Origin: Acheta domesticus
Taxonomy: Eukaryota > Arthropoda > Insecta > Orthoptera > Gryllidae
Length of the DNA: 64,000 bases
Direction: 5' to 3'
NCBI GenBank assembly: GCA_031308135.1
Contig: JAHLJT010008446.1
Coordinates: forward strand, 167,110,887 to 167,174,886
Part shown: in pieces, positions 22,787 to 34,324 of the stretch
Numbering within the stretch: position 1 is the first letter of the stretch
How the letters are laid out: each line of letters starts with the position of its first letter
Notes under the pieces: model-generated
Seen by the model: the letters and a program-made list of their open reading frames with translations, nothing else
Database searches by the model: none
Told to the model about the DNA's origin: nothing
Program-made: the position numbers and the translations under genes

Positions 22787-24599
22787 TTAGTTGATCAGTG
22801 AATACAAGTCTATTTCATTCCTTTTTTTCCCATGTGGAGAACTCCATGTCCATTTGTTTGTTGGATTACCGGGGGAAAAATGAATTTTATTATTATTTCT
22901 GCCGGCTATTCTAACTGCTATTTTAAGTATATGATTTTCGGCGAACTGAACTAATTTGGTTCCTCTTCGTTCCTTATACGCCATTTCCGTAGGGTCCTAC
23001 CGCTTCTTCGCTTTCATGGGCTCTTTTTCCGATATTGCTATTGAAGTCTCCTATTATGAATTTCTCAGCTGATCTATAGTTGGTATAAGTATAATCTAGA
23101 CACAGCGATTGCCAACTGGAGTGACCTCGGAGCTGCTTTGCTCTCCGAGATAAGGCGCTCGGAGGAGACCGAGCAAAGGGGGGAGGGAGGGAGGGGCAGA
23201 CGGCAGTCGCCGGTAACAAAAACCTTGTCAGTGTTTCAGGAATGAGTGGGATGAGTGGCATGAGAGGTTTCAACATGAGTGGGAAAACATCTACTTCCGT
23301 TAATTTTATTTCTGCTAGGGAAGAAAGGTTTCCTAGGAAAGGGTGTTTGGTGTGTTCGAAAGAACTGTCCAAAGATGCATTAGGTAGATTTGCGACCCAG
23401 AAAAATCTGCGAGATTAAATAAATCCTGATAATTGACATAGGTCGCATTCATGGGAGGAGTAAAGGAATTTGCAGATTGAAGATTATTGAAAATATTCTG
23501 AAAATCACGAGGATTTACACCACTCTTAAACAAAACTGTACACAAAAAATAATCAAGCCTGGGTCACAATTTTCTCACGTGGTGCCTACCGACACCTATT
23601 TGTTAATAGTAATTATTGTTTCAGAACGAACTAATTCGTTGTATTAAATACTATTCTCTAAAATATTATTGTCCTAAAATGTTAAAACTGTCTTTTCCAA
23701 AAATATTATCTAATAGGACAATGGAAGAGGAATTACAGTACTGGTTTTGATAAAGAGTCGAATATTAATTTGAGTTTTGTAACAATGTATGTTCTATTAA
23801 ATAATTCTTCACATTGTCATTGAATCATAAACATTCTAAATAATGATTACCATTTGAAAAACGTAATTATCGATTTTTCAATCGAACCTTTTGCCCCCAC
23901 TTCCGTTGTTTGGAAGTGGGGGCACTGAAACACTGTGCGCTCGCCGCCGCGTTGGGCACTGCCTTTGCTCTGCGCTCAGCTCAGAGAAAGAGAGCAGATT
24001 TCTGTGACGTCACAGAGCATTGAGTTGGCAAACACAGGTCTAGACTGTCATAGAATTCAATTTGCTCTGCAGAGCTGTCCTCAGTCGGTGCATATACTTG
24101 AATTATTGTTATCTTCTCTTTTTGGACCTTTAAATCAAGTACTGCTATTCACTCAGACATTCCTATTGTTTCGTCGACGAGTTCTTTTGTGTGTCTATGA
24201 ATGAGTGGGATGAGGGAATGAATTAAGAACCCTACTCCTTTATGCCCTTTTGTCTGGCCGATGTAACTGAACCAGTCCCCTTCTTTCTTTCTATTCTCTG
24301 AATTCTCTCATCTCACAGAGACCTATGATGTATTTCAAACCGCTGAGTGCATGCTCTAGTTCTTGTTCCCGTTCTCCTGTTCTAAGAGTTCTGACATTCA
24401 GGGTTGGTATATTAATAGATTTCTTAATGCCTGTGTCTGTGTTCTGTAATTTGAAGACCATATCTTTGGAATTGTTTCCTCCTATCTCAGCATTAATACT
24501 GTTTTCAATGTTCGGTGACACTTTCATTTTGTTGTCGTGGTTGTTTGTGGAACGACAATAAAGGGGTTTTAGTTTTTGCCGAGTTTTCCTCGTAGTCAT
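22787..24599 (-). pseudogene. RTE apurinic-type endonuclease, split by a hAT insertion
   Basis: The N-terminal part (24599-24046) contains TLNVRTLRTGE, IGLCEMRE and IIQVYAPTEDSS. The C-terminal part (23100-22787) contains FIIGDFNSN, TWSSPHGKKRNEIDLY and the end of the fold. The hAT at 23102-24037 separates them. If it and one target-site copy are removed, the frame runs directly from EFYDSLD into YTYTNYRSAEKFIIGDFN. This domain nicks DNA to prime reverse transcription. Other stops are present, so it was decaying independently of the insertion. Confidence 0.8.
23102..24037. mobile_element. hAT non-autonomous element in the RTE endonuclease
   Basis: The ends are imperfect inverted repeats (CAGCGATTGCCAACT on the left; the right end reads CTGTGTTTGCCAACT when inverted). 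Flanks ATCTAGAC (23094-23101) and GTCTAGAC (24038-24045) form an 8-bp duplication of the nTCTAGAn type preferred by hAT transposases. It is 936 bp with no transposase. Its interior is GC-rich near both ends and repeats GAATGAGTGGGATGAG, a phrase also present just outside it at 24200. Confidence 0.85.
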
Positions 24600-24620
24600 A
24601 AAATGTTATCCATTCGCCAT

Positions 24621-25234
24621 TTATTTCCAATTTTTGAAAGCGTATCTTGATTGTGTTTCCTTTACTACGTTATTTTCTGGCACTTTCCCTTATTGCCGCT
24701 TGTGTGAACCTTTCCTTTCTCGTCATGTCATCTTCTATGAAACAATCATAGCCTTTCAACTTGTATTTATTTTTCATTATTGTTACTTATTTTCAATTGA
24801 CTCTACTCTGAGAAGTGCAATACCCGTTTGCCAATGTATACTGGATTATCATGTTTTATATCGTCACTCTATTTGTTTTCCTGTATAGCGTTCTGTGCTG
24901 AGCTATGCGCTCTGTGCGTGTCGGACGAAAATGTAGACGTGTCGGACGACCCTTGAAGACTAGCTTCACGATTCGGATCTACTTCTCGTCTCTGCTGTTA
25001 TCCCTCACTCCCACTGCCCACCTTCATGTGTATCATCATAATCCACTCACTTTCGACTTTTCCAATTCTTCTCTCAGCAGCCCCTGTTGCACTTCAGTCA
25101 CTTCTGTAAGCAGCCCCTGTTGCATACAATCCACGTATTTGTACGCACGCACCAAACCTAACGCCTTCATATAGTATACCATTTTATAAATTTATCGTCT
25201 TATAACATCATTTATAAGACGCTTATAACGTAAT
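24621..25234. other. Interval between RTE and Penelope elements
   Basis: Includes a 15-bp direct repeat GCAGCCCCTGTTGCA (25077-25091 and 25110-25124). Part of 24620-24900 may be 5' sequence of the RTE copy. No gene recognised. Confidence 0.4.
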
Positions 25235-25236
25235 TA

Positions 25237-25396
25237 TTAATTCAGGATAGCAGAGGTATCAACTACCAAGTAGTTTATTACAATGTAAGTTTTCATAAAC
25301 AGAAAACACAGCCTTACACTCGTTTCGGGACATCATTTCATCATCAGTTGCTCTACAATAATGAAAACGAACGAACAAATATAATTAGCATATGAA
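25237..25396 (-). repeat. Penelope 3' terminal repeat (pLTR)
   Basis: Matches 27766-27946 in direct orientation. On the minus strand it contains CTGATGATGAAATGATGTCC, directly followed by CGAAACG. Confidence 0.8.
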
Positions 25397-25699
25397 TAAA
25401 CAAAGAAATACAAATGAACTCTGTAAAATTTATATAAATTGAGTACATACCCAAGTAGCTTGGATTAATCACGTTAGTATGTCTTAAGTTAGCACCATCA
25501 CGAAGTACTGAGGGAAGTTGAGGGGCGAAATAGAAGAGTGGGGAAAGCTAGTCAATAAATAATAATGGGGCTGTATTATACTTGAGACTGTTCATTGAGA
25601 CTTATTAAGTCAGGGTATTTGAATAATTTTAAAATTTCTAAATTTTCCAAAATGTTCATTTTGTTGTTTTTATTTTCGAAGAAATCTGAAGTGGGTATT

Positions 25700-27010
25700 A
25701 GGGTCGAAAGAGTAATTATCTTGAATTAGGTGGTTGGGAAATGTGGAATTTTCTAGTTTTTCTCCAAGACGTAAGGTGTTTATTGAGTCTACAAGAAAAC
25801 TTCCTACCTATTTGTCCAACATAAGCAGAATTCCAATTGATACATTTTAATAAATAAATTCCACTTCTATCCATTAACGGTACAGGGAATGTATTTCTGG
25901 GAAAAGTGGATGGAGGGTATTGTGAGTTTTATAAGTTACATTTATGTTATATTTGCTGAATACTTTTCCTAAATTTTTGGGCATTGTTCCAATATATGGG
26001 ATTCTTATGAATTCTTTCTTTTCAAGTGAGTAATTTTGAGGGAAGACCTTACTTGTTATTGATTTAATTTCTTTTTGTTAAATAAATTTCTTAATGATGG
26101 AAGGGTTGTATCCATAATTTTGAGCTATTTGCGAAATAGTATTAACTTCTTCAGTAAAATCAGATTCTGTCATAGGAACTTTGAATAATCTATGAATCCA
26201 CGAATGGAAAACAGCAAATTTATGTTGAAACACATGGTTGGAATTAAAGGGAATGATTATATCTGTTTGAGTGGGTTTTCCAAAAATTTTAAAATTATGT
26301 TTATTGTTTTAAATAGAAATGATAAAGTCTACGAAATTTAGGGTATTGTTCCACTCTAATTCCATTTTGAATGTTAAATTAGGGTGCAAAGAATTTAAGA
26401 ACTCATTAGTTCAATTGTGTGATCGTACCTGTCTGGCCGTACCATGTAAATAATATCATCAGCATACCTAAAATAATACTTAATATTCTTCTAATAGGAA
26501 CTATTAAATAAATTATTTTGAAATTGGTCCATAAAGATTTCAGCAAATAATGGAGACATATTGGAATCCATAGCCAGTCATTCAGTTTGTTTGTAAATTT
26601 TGTTGGTGAATTTGAAATAATTATGTTCAATACATAAATCTAATAATATGATTAAATCTATATTTACATTATAAGAGAACTCAGAGTTCATAATGTTTTT
26701 TACAAATATCTTGTATTTCAGAGGGTAGTGTGTTGGTGAACAAATTGTTAACATTGAATGAAACTAGCTTGGCATTAGTGGGTATTTCTATTCATATAAT
26801 TTTCTGAATAAGTTCAAAAGAGTTGTTGAATTTGAATGTAGGATTAAAATTAGTTATGGAGTTGAATCTAGGAATGATAAATTTACTCAGAGGTGAAATA
26901 AAAGAATTACCGAAGTTAACTATAGATGTAATATGTTGATTTTCTTTATGAAGTTTAATGAGACCTTATGAACTGGAGCATTGAGGGTTCATAACTATTA
27001 AAGATTTTTT
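25700..27010 (-). pseudogene. Penelope RT and GIY-YIG remnant
   Basis: Reading the minus strand with frame changes: near 26560 KFTNKIYKQTEWLAMDS, then SPLFAEIFMDQF, then near 26470 KYYFRYADDIIYMV. This is the Penelope palm (G..MG.P.SP..AEI...; F.Y.DDI), with the catalytic DD kept. Further downstream, at about 25870-25780, GIYLLKCINWNSAYVGQIGR resembles a GIY-YIG nuclease start (G-I-Y, then Y-V-G). RT copies the element RNA; the nuclease is thought to cut the target. The longest uninterrupted piece is only ~74 codons (26406-26630). Confidence 0.8.
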
Positions 27011-27765
27011 TCTTTTATTCAGAAATTAATGTGCTAGATATTAAGGTATTCCTAACATTAATATCAGATTCATTCATAATTAAATTATTGGTTTTAACTT
27101 TCTCTATTAATTTAAGTATAGAATTGTTCCTATGTTTAGAAGAATTACCATTGATTGTTTATTGATTTTATCAGATATGTAGAACAGTCGATAACTATAG
27201 AATTGAAAATATTGTTGTCATTTACTTTGCACAAGACATCTTAAGTTCCAACAGCTATTTCTTTTAGATCTTTGGTGGAAGAGTTTAATAAAGAGGTATA
27301 TTTTAGGCCTTTGGAAAGTAATCAACTTCATCATCATTAAATAAAACATTAGACAAGTTTTTACTTCTAGGATAGAAGGTATGAGTACAGGTAGAAGTGG
27401 TTGTGACTACTGTGGATTTGAGTTGCTTATATTTTGATTTTTCTACTTTTTTTAAACTTAATCTTTAAACTTAAAAGGATATGACATATTTTCATGACAA
27501 TTTCCCTAATTGAATACCATTTAATCATTTCGTGTTTAATACATGTTACCTGGGCTGAATTAAAAGCTGTTCTTGCAGAGGCAGTGGTGGCAGAGGTCTT
27601 CATGCTGGGCACGATCTTTTAGAATAGGCAAGTTTTGTTAAACTATATGCTACGATTTGCTGTATAGAATTTTGTTCTTAAGTTGATGTAGAGTTTTGCA
27701 GCATTCGCTCGATCTGCGTTTTGAATAAATTCCAGCAGAGATATTGTGGTAATCCATGATTATTA

Positions 27766-27946
27766 ATTCAGGATAGGGGGGATAGGATTAATTCAGGATT
27801 CAGGATGTATCAACCACAAAGTAGTTTATTACAATATAAATTTTAATAAACAGAAAGCAGACATACATGTGTTTCAGGACAACTTCATCCTGTTATCAAT
27901 AGCTCTACAATAATGAAAATGAACGAACAATATAATTAGCATATGT
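27766..27946 (-). repeat. Penelope 5' terminal repeat (pLTR)
   Basis: Direct repeat of 25237-25396 with more divergence. An internal ATTAATTCAGGAT phrase is duplicated near 27770-27805, and the hammerhead-like box is degraded to ACAGGATGAAG..GAAACA. Confidence 0.75.
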
Positions 27947-27949
27947 GTG

Positions 27950-28345
27950 TAGAAACAGTTATGCAGCAGAAAAGATTTTACTTGGGACAAACTTTTGTAT
28001 CGAATTTAATTGTTTAATGTCATGTGACCAAGTGTGGTAAAGTAATGTACGATTTTTTTTTAGTGAGAGGTTGATACTGTATTGTAGACATTGACATTTG
28101 GTGAAAATATATTCCCGCCCTTGAGGATTTTTGACAAAAAAAAACACTGATTCGTTAATCAAGAGAATAGATAATGGTAAAATTCTTAGATTAATAAAGA
28201 GAGGTTTACAAGAATCACGTGGATGGGATTTGCTTAATGTTCGTACAATCCTATTTTGTAATCTAAAGATCTGGGAGCTATAAGATGTATTTCCCCAGGA
28301 TATTATGCCAATCTTAGGCGGGAATGAACATTCGCGAAATATACG
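27950..28345 (-). mobile_element. CR1/Jockey-group LINE, diverged copy B
   Basis: Minus-strand remnants of the C-terminal RT-associated region of the copy A family. The 67-codon frame 28162-27959 has DIKQLNSIQKF where copy A has DIKQLKSVYKF, and VKNPQGREYIF where copy A has VKNDLLNGGNIF. The similarity extends to AGTGTTCGTACAATC-type sequence near 28240 and to a CCAGGATATTATGCC block near 28295 matching copy A's GGCATAATATTCTGGGG inverted. The 3' UTR is lacking. Confidence 0.7.
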
Positions 28346-29243
28346 TTACAAGCAGTCGAATGGAGCACAAGTGCGCACCAGTGCGGCGAATGGAAAACGC
28401 TATTAGTGTACTCTATCACCATGTCCTCTATTAGCAACGAGGACTGAATGACATCAGTGGCGTCTGGTGATGGGCTTAGTTTGGGTTAGCAATAAAATGT
28501 ATACGGCCGGTAAGTCATTCATTAGTTTCAAAAAGGTGGCTTTAAAATTTCCTTACGCAGGTTTTCGAAGTAGTAGTTAGAGTAATGCTCGGCGTTGGCC
28601 TTCCTGCCTTAATAATGTTTTTCTTATCTTTAAAGTTCCGCGAAACAAAACTTTTCATTAATAAATCTCATATCACGCACGTGTGTCCGTCTACACCGCT
28701 GCCTACAGTAGAAAGATCCATGTTCGTGCTCTTCTGCCGAAACACTAGCGGACGCAATCTTACTGACTGCGTACCCCAGGGAATAACTCTCATGGTAGTT
28801 TCACTTATAACGATAAACAAAAATCTGAATTAGCACGTATGAGCATAAACATATACTACACTTTGAATTACGCACTTCATTGTACATACACCTATACACA
28901 TTTATCATTGAAAGCTAAGATTTCGTATGAAACATTGCTTTCATTCAAGCGAGGTCCCACAACTCGACCGATTGCAGGCCCCCACGAAACGCACCGAGCA
29001 CATCCGGTCGCACCCGAGCTTCCTGACGCCCCGCGCATCTCGCAGACACCGTTGCTTGGCAAGCGCGAGCTTTTCGTAACTGCTAGTGAAAACGACGCCA
29101 CGCTTTCGATAAATTAGAAGATTTATGTTATAAACAAAGTAAGATTTATTTTCTGTTACAAATAAAGTATTTTTTCGCAGGGTAGGCAATGTGTACCTTG
29201 CGTACATGAAGGACACGCCACTGAGTCACATTGAATACATTGG
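28346..29243. other. Interval with a GC-rich stretch, no recognised gene
   Basis: 28429-28449 repeats 19555-19575 inverted. 28945-29100 is CpG-rich with short frames open on both strands. No domain is recognisable in the 82- to 92-codon frames here. Confidence 0.4.
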
Positions 29244-30578
29244 GTGGTATGAATAAAAATGGGCATATGATATGTATTCGTTTTTTTCGATCAGATGTTC
29301 GGTAGCGTATAAATAAAAGTTTCGAGAATATTCTCAAAAAATGAGTAAAATCTCAAACTTGAGAAAATTTTCATTTTTCTAGGCTCAGTAGAGCATATGC
29401 ACACATCCACATGAATAATAACCGAGAATGTACTCCTTTCGTGAGCATATCCTGAGAATGTTTCGAGTCTGGTCTTGAGATGCTTCATTTTAAAAGTGAG
29501 GTTGTCGTACCTTTGTTGTAAGTAGGAATCTATCAAGAAATGGCTTTGTTCATGAAGATATAAGAAACTAAAAGTAGTATGGGATGGCGTCGTGGTAGAA
29601 CTTGCAGCATTTGTTACGATTTCCGGAGAGAAACGTTCAGTTGGTGACAACACTTGTTTTCAGTCAAAAAAAGATGGAAACTGATGAATCTTGACTTTTT
29701 CAGTGAGGTGTTGGTGGAGATTTGTGCATCTTCCAGACAGACAACACTTCGAAAAAACATTTTTGAGGTTATGGGCTGTGTAATAAAAATTGTCCCAAAT
29801 GAATGAAATTTGCACAATCCAAAGAGAAAATTAACAAATGAAAAATTAGAGCCAGAAAAAATACACGATTATTTCCTCTATCTGCACCTTTCATTATCTG
29901 CACATTCTTATTTTAAAAACTACGATATTTAGGGATGAATTGATTGATGTAAAAGTGTATTCAAGCAAAAATGTATGAAGATAAATGTGAATGGCAATGT
30001 TGGTGTGAATATTACCCGACCTGAATCTGCGTAAGAATCTAGAATATTAAAAAGTTCAGACATTTACGAAATAATGAAAATTAACAATTCCAATACCTTG
30101 CTTATTTGAAATGAAAGTTATGGTTTTGTCCGTGTTTAATTACGCAATACATAATTAGAAAGGGGTTATAACATACTACATAGTTCTTCCTCGGGAGCGT
30201 GTTATCACATGCTTTACGCAACTGAAACAACGCTTCCGCATTTTATTTGCTCCATTACGCGTGGAATTGAAGCTTAATATCGAAAAATACTATTCACAAT
30301 GCAACAACGGTAGATTTCATAAACAACGGCACAGGCAGCATGCAAACGAGATAAGTTAAAACAAGTTAGCGAATAGCGTATCGGAATAAAATCACATCAG
30401 CTGCATAGACAGATGAGAATAATCTCAATTTGACATCAGAATATACTCATCACTCGGAGAATATATTTATTTATACGAAGTTGAGAAAATGCTCATTGGT
30501 CGAAGAATATTCTCATAACAAATGCTCATGCTCGTAAGAAGACACTCTGAGAAAATGCTTCTTTATTATTCATACCAC
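29244..30578. mobile_element. TIR element with clustered GAGAAT..CTC palindromes
   Basis: A perfect 13-bp inverted repeat GTGGTATGAATAA bounds 1335 bp. Within ~250 bp of each end lie multiple short palindromes: GAGAATATTCTC (29324), GAGAATGTACTC (29424), GAGAATAATCTC (30415), GAGAAAATGCTC (30483) and GAATATTCTC (30504). Such clustered subterminal motifs are typical of transposase-binding sites. A 120-codon minus frame (29291-29653) spans the left cluster but has no recognised domain. No target duplication is obvious. Confidence 0.65.
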
Positions 30579-30835
30579 ATACGAACAAGTTTTCTTGATA
30601 TTCCACAGCGAGTTGCGGGAGAGGACTGCTCTGGCTACGTCACCACTTAGAAGGGCGTACCAACTATGGGTATTAACTTACAGCGCCAAATCGTGCCACG
30701 AGAAATGCTACGATTGTTTTGAAAGTACGAGGTGATTGTTGCCAGCATTGTAAATTGGAACGTGCCGTTCCGGGTCGAACCTAAGTATCTCAACTGACCG
30801 TGCTATTAAACGCTAGCTGAGAACTAGGGAGTTCG
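30579..30835. other. Interval upstream of the candidate promoter
   Basis: No repeat partner or gene recognised. Confidence 0.4.
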
Positions 30836-30837
30836 TG

Positions 30838-30844
30838 TATAAAG
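30838..30844 (+). promoter_or_regulatory. Candidate TATA box
   Basis: TATAAAG lies 121 bases upstream of an ATG (30965) that opens a signal-peptide-like frame. A start near 30868 would leave a ~95-base leader. No canonical TCAGT initiator is present. Confidence 0.3.
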
Positions 30845-30964
30845 AAAACTTGCGCGAGTGATATGTACACAGCACTGTATCGTACTCGGGCGCAACTTCG
30901 AACTTGCATTCGGCTACTATAGCTTCATTGTGATTCCTGCTGATTGCCGTTACATAGCTGCGAT

Positions 30965-31102
30965 ATGCAGCCGTTGTTAGTATCGCAACTCTTTATGTGC
31001 GCTTTTCTAGTGGCGACCACCTCCAGCCAGGTTCAGTTTTTCCAACTCTGGGAAAGGAAGAAATACATTAATCCCCATTTTTCTTCTAAACCAAAGAAAT
31101 GA
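30965..31102 (+). CDS. Possible small secreted peptide (45 aa)
   Basis: The frame starts MQPLLVSQLFMCAFLVATTS, a plausible cleavable signal peptide (short N region, hydrophobic core, small residues before the site). A basic 23-residue tail, VQFFQLWERKKYINPHFSSK and onward, follows. A TATA-like box lies upstream (30838) and AATAAA follows the stop at 31153, so promoter, frame and polyadenylation signal line up in ~320 bases. Alternatively it is the first exon of a larger secreted-protein gene, but the only candidate donor (CAG/GTTCAG at 31031) is weak. No family recognised; chance is a real possibility. Confidence 0.3.
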   Translation: MQPLLVSQLFMCAFLVATTSSQVQFFQLWERKKYINPHFSSKPKK

Positions 31103-31152
31103 ACCATTAAAATTAATCGATGCATCAGTCAGCTTTGAAATTGATAATTTAG

Positions 31153-31158
31153 AATAAA
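31153..31158 (+). terminator. Candidate polyadenylation signal
   Basis: AATAAA 51 bases after the stop codon of the 45-aa frame. In AT-rich DNA this hexamer is common. Confidence 0.2.
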
Positions 31159-34100
31159 ATTAAACATTCAGAATTGAAAGTATCTTGATTTTGTAATTGT
31201 TTACTTAAGAGAGCAATAATTGCATTAACTTAGTTATGTTTAGTAGATAATGATTCTTCTATGTTAAAAGAGCTGTCCGCCCGTAAGCGGGAATTGTCAA
31301 GATAAAGAGATCTGCTAATTTATTTTACACTATTTCTATTTACAACAAATATCTGAATGATTTGATATGACATTACGCGAAACGAAAACAAGGAAACAAT
31401 TCGCTATTCATACATTGTCCTGTCTTTTGGGAAAAATGTTTATACAAGGCAGAATTATAAAATAAACGTGAAATAGTAATTAATAATAAAGAATTTAAAC
31501 ATAAAGAATTTTTCGGTGGTTTGATAGAACAAATCTGGCAAACATTTTCGTATGAAGCCACTATTCCCCGTCTCGCGCCGTTCGGCTTGCGTGTCTCTCT
31601 GGATTTGGAGGGGAAATGAAGACGGAATGAGGACAAGTAGCCCGTGCAGATACGATTTGACGCTCCTGCTTAGTTTTCAAGTGCAATAAGGTGTAATTGG
31701 CACCAGATGTCTGTTATTTACTCGTGTTTGCATGGACCCCAGAAACACGAGCAATTGCAAACATTTTGAAACTTCTAATCTAGCCTAACAGATTTTTTTT
31801 CTGTTTTGCAATCAACAAAATCCGTTCTTAAATTTGATTAGGGTAAGTTGATGGACATTTTTATTGACTAACCTGTATATATTTCTTCCAACACTAAACA
31901 ATGTTGGTAGGTTTCGTTTACATAATCATGCAAATAAATGCTTAGAGAATTTTAAATTATATCTTTGAATAAACTTCTATCAAATTAATTAAAGTGGATT
32001 AAAGGATTTAAAGGAAAATACAATAACAATTAGACAAAAAGCTACTAAGTAGACCCTTGGTTAAATTTAGTTATAGGCTTTAGAATTTGAAGAAAATAAA
32101 TAAATAAAATTAATGCCATTAAAATATTTTTATTTATTTAATGTACCATATTTAAACAATAAAGTTTCTGGTGAAAAATAAAACTTTTGAGAAATTTAAT
32201 AGACAAATACAGGAAGTTACAAACAAAATAAACAAAAATAAAAAGAAGAGACATGGCAAAACCTGCTAAATGGTTTCAATGTAATCGATACTAATTGCTC
32301 TGCTAGGTACGAACATAGATAACAAATTGGAAGAACAAATATAAAAACTCAATTGCCAAACTCAAATTGCTAAAAACAAACAAAGAATGTAGCCCATATT
32401 TGATTCCATCACTAATTAAAAATGTAGACAAAATTTAATTTTCTTAAGAAACACATTGCTCTTACATAATATCTTGATCATGTCCAAATTCTGGGTAGAT
32501 AAACCTTATATCCTCAACTCATGTTCCTTCTTAAGCTCGAATTCTTCTGTGATGCTTTTAGAATGTGGAATCCTTAAGGCCATGTTTGCTTTCCTTGGAG
32601 TAGTTACCATTCTCATAATTTCTGGTCCCTCTCACAACTGCTGTTACTAGTAATCTGCCTCTGACATTTTCTATTTGGATATAAAATATTCACATTGAGG
32701 TGCATATTTATTAGTTGCTTTTTCAATAAATATGAATAATGAATATTATTGATATGAATACAATCATAGAAATGTTAAAATAATTGGTTTTGTCATCACC
32801 AACAGAAATTTGTTGGTAATAACAAGCCTATATTTCCTTTATCCAAAATGTAAAAGATATATCACCAATCCATCAACGTTATTGTAAAGAATATCAAACG
32901 TACTTCAATAAACATAAGTGTTTCAATTCATTTATAATTGAAAAATAAGAATCAGATTCTGCACTAATAAATCTGCACTCTGCAAATGCTTTAAAGGTAA
33001 AAGAATTGATAGTAAAATAAAAAGAAAATAAAAATATACACATTGAAAACCCAAAACAGTTTTGTTTTAATTACTGCCCTTATATAACAGACCTTAAATG
33101 TTTTACAGTCCTCAGTTCAGAAATCAAACTCTGCAAATCAGTCCAGTCATTAATGAATATTCCAAAACATTTTTGATATTGGAATTATAATCTAGTTTAG
33201 ACACATACATTAACAATACTCAGAAACTATATATGGAAGAAGTGATATCAGATATCATAAGGCAGATATATAATCAATATGGATTATTAACTAATTAATC
33301 TTTCTTTAAATTCAGTGATATTATAAAATGTAAATGAATTTTTAAAATTCATAAGAGAAAATTGTATTTTTTAAAATGTAGCATACATTACATTTTCAGT
33401 TATGAAGTAACAATAATCTGCTTCAGCTTCAGGATTTGTCCTTAAATCACCTAGAAATAGAAGCAAATTTTTCATTATAATAGTAATTATTATGTATTCA
33501 ATGAAGCGCAAAACAGGCATACATTAGTACATTAAGAATAAGAACTCATGCAAATGTGTAGATAACATTTTTGGAGTCTCATATATAAAAACTAAACAGT
33601 GCTGTATACATTTCACATTTACTCCAGTATGTCCCATCAAAATAAAAACATTTTATTTTATATTTTCTGAAGAAGACATACAAGTAACTCTGACACCTAG
33701 GCAAGATTATTTCCAGTCTTTGAATTGTATGACCATTATGCTGAATTTGCAATTGTTGTATTTACGAACATGGTTTATTATAAAGTTTTATTATATTAAT
33801 TTCATTGTAAAAATTGTACAGCTACAAGTACTACTTACAATTGAACATTCCACAACAAGTGACTGGATTTTTATTTGAAAAATAGTATTGGCACCCATTA
33901 AGGTGTAAATATTTTATTAATTTCTCTGAACACTACTGATAAAATGTTTGGAACTGCCCACTGCAGACTTGTTGACTCATCAGTTCTCAAACTTATCTCT
34001 TCTCATGAAATCATAATAAAAATATTTTCCTGACAACTTTTATCTGAATTGAAGTAATGGTTGATATTTAGTTTGTGTGCCAATTGATAGGTGAGATGCA

Positions 34101-34320
34101 AAAACTGATTTGCTTAGCAGCATGAGCTGGGCATCCAAAGCTTTTATGTAATTATATAAAGCTGCTTCTTGATTATTGTCAAATGATCTTTCAAATGTGC
34201 CTTTATTATCTGTTTAAACTCGGTTGTTATCTCTCCTCCTTTTACCAGTATTTTTACCCGATCGCAAAGTGGGTATTGCATTGGTACAGAAAATCTAGCA
34301 CTAGTCTCTTATCGACATTT
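31159..34320. other. Long AT-rich interval, nothing recognised
   Basis: About 3.2 kb of A-rich sequence with no domain, no repeat partner in the window and only short chance frames. It could be intronic or simply old intergenic DNA. Confidence 0.45.
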
Positions 34321-34324
34321 CTTT

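Larger units (their letters stand above)
20640..24620 (-). mobile_element. RTE-clade LINE, decayed, interrupted by a hAT element
   Basis: Minus-strand blocks follow RTE order. The endonuclease start is near 24390 (LNVRTLRTGEREQELEHAL). It continues with IIQVYAPTEDSSAEQIEFYD (near 24065), FIIGDFNSNIGKRAHESEE (23050) and WSSPHGKKRNEIDLY (22810). RT then runs from about 22090 (STSEVRTTLEELKKGKHPA) through NYRP (21880), LRGAKQEDPLSPKLFTC (21500) and RFAADIILFAQSAKELE (21390). The C-terminal region carries LNSCILPTMLYGAQICGT (21030) and KRKWAGHVV (20850). Numerous stops and shifts, and a damaged active site, make it inactive. A hAT element occupies 23102-24037. Confidence 0.85.
25235..27946 (-). 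mobile_element. Penelope-like retroelement with flanking repeats
   Basis: Direct repeats of ~160-190 bp flank a coding region: 25235-25396 and about 27766-27946, sharing GTAGTTTATTACAAT and GCTCTACAATAATGAAAA. On the minus strand the interior holds a Penelope-type RT and, downstream, a GIY-YIG-like segment, which is the diagnostic Penelope arrangement. The repeats carry CTGATGATG followed about 12 bases later by CGAAACG, the phrase that Penelope terminal repeats share with hammerhead ribozyme cores. Stops and shifts are frequent. The neighbour on the right at 27950 is an unrelated LINE fragment. Confidence 0.85.

Noticed and set aside
31159..34320. 3' UTR or exon of a large host gene
   Set aside because: A-rich composition alone suggested it, but there is no coding exon, splice pair or conserved motif to support it.
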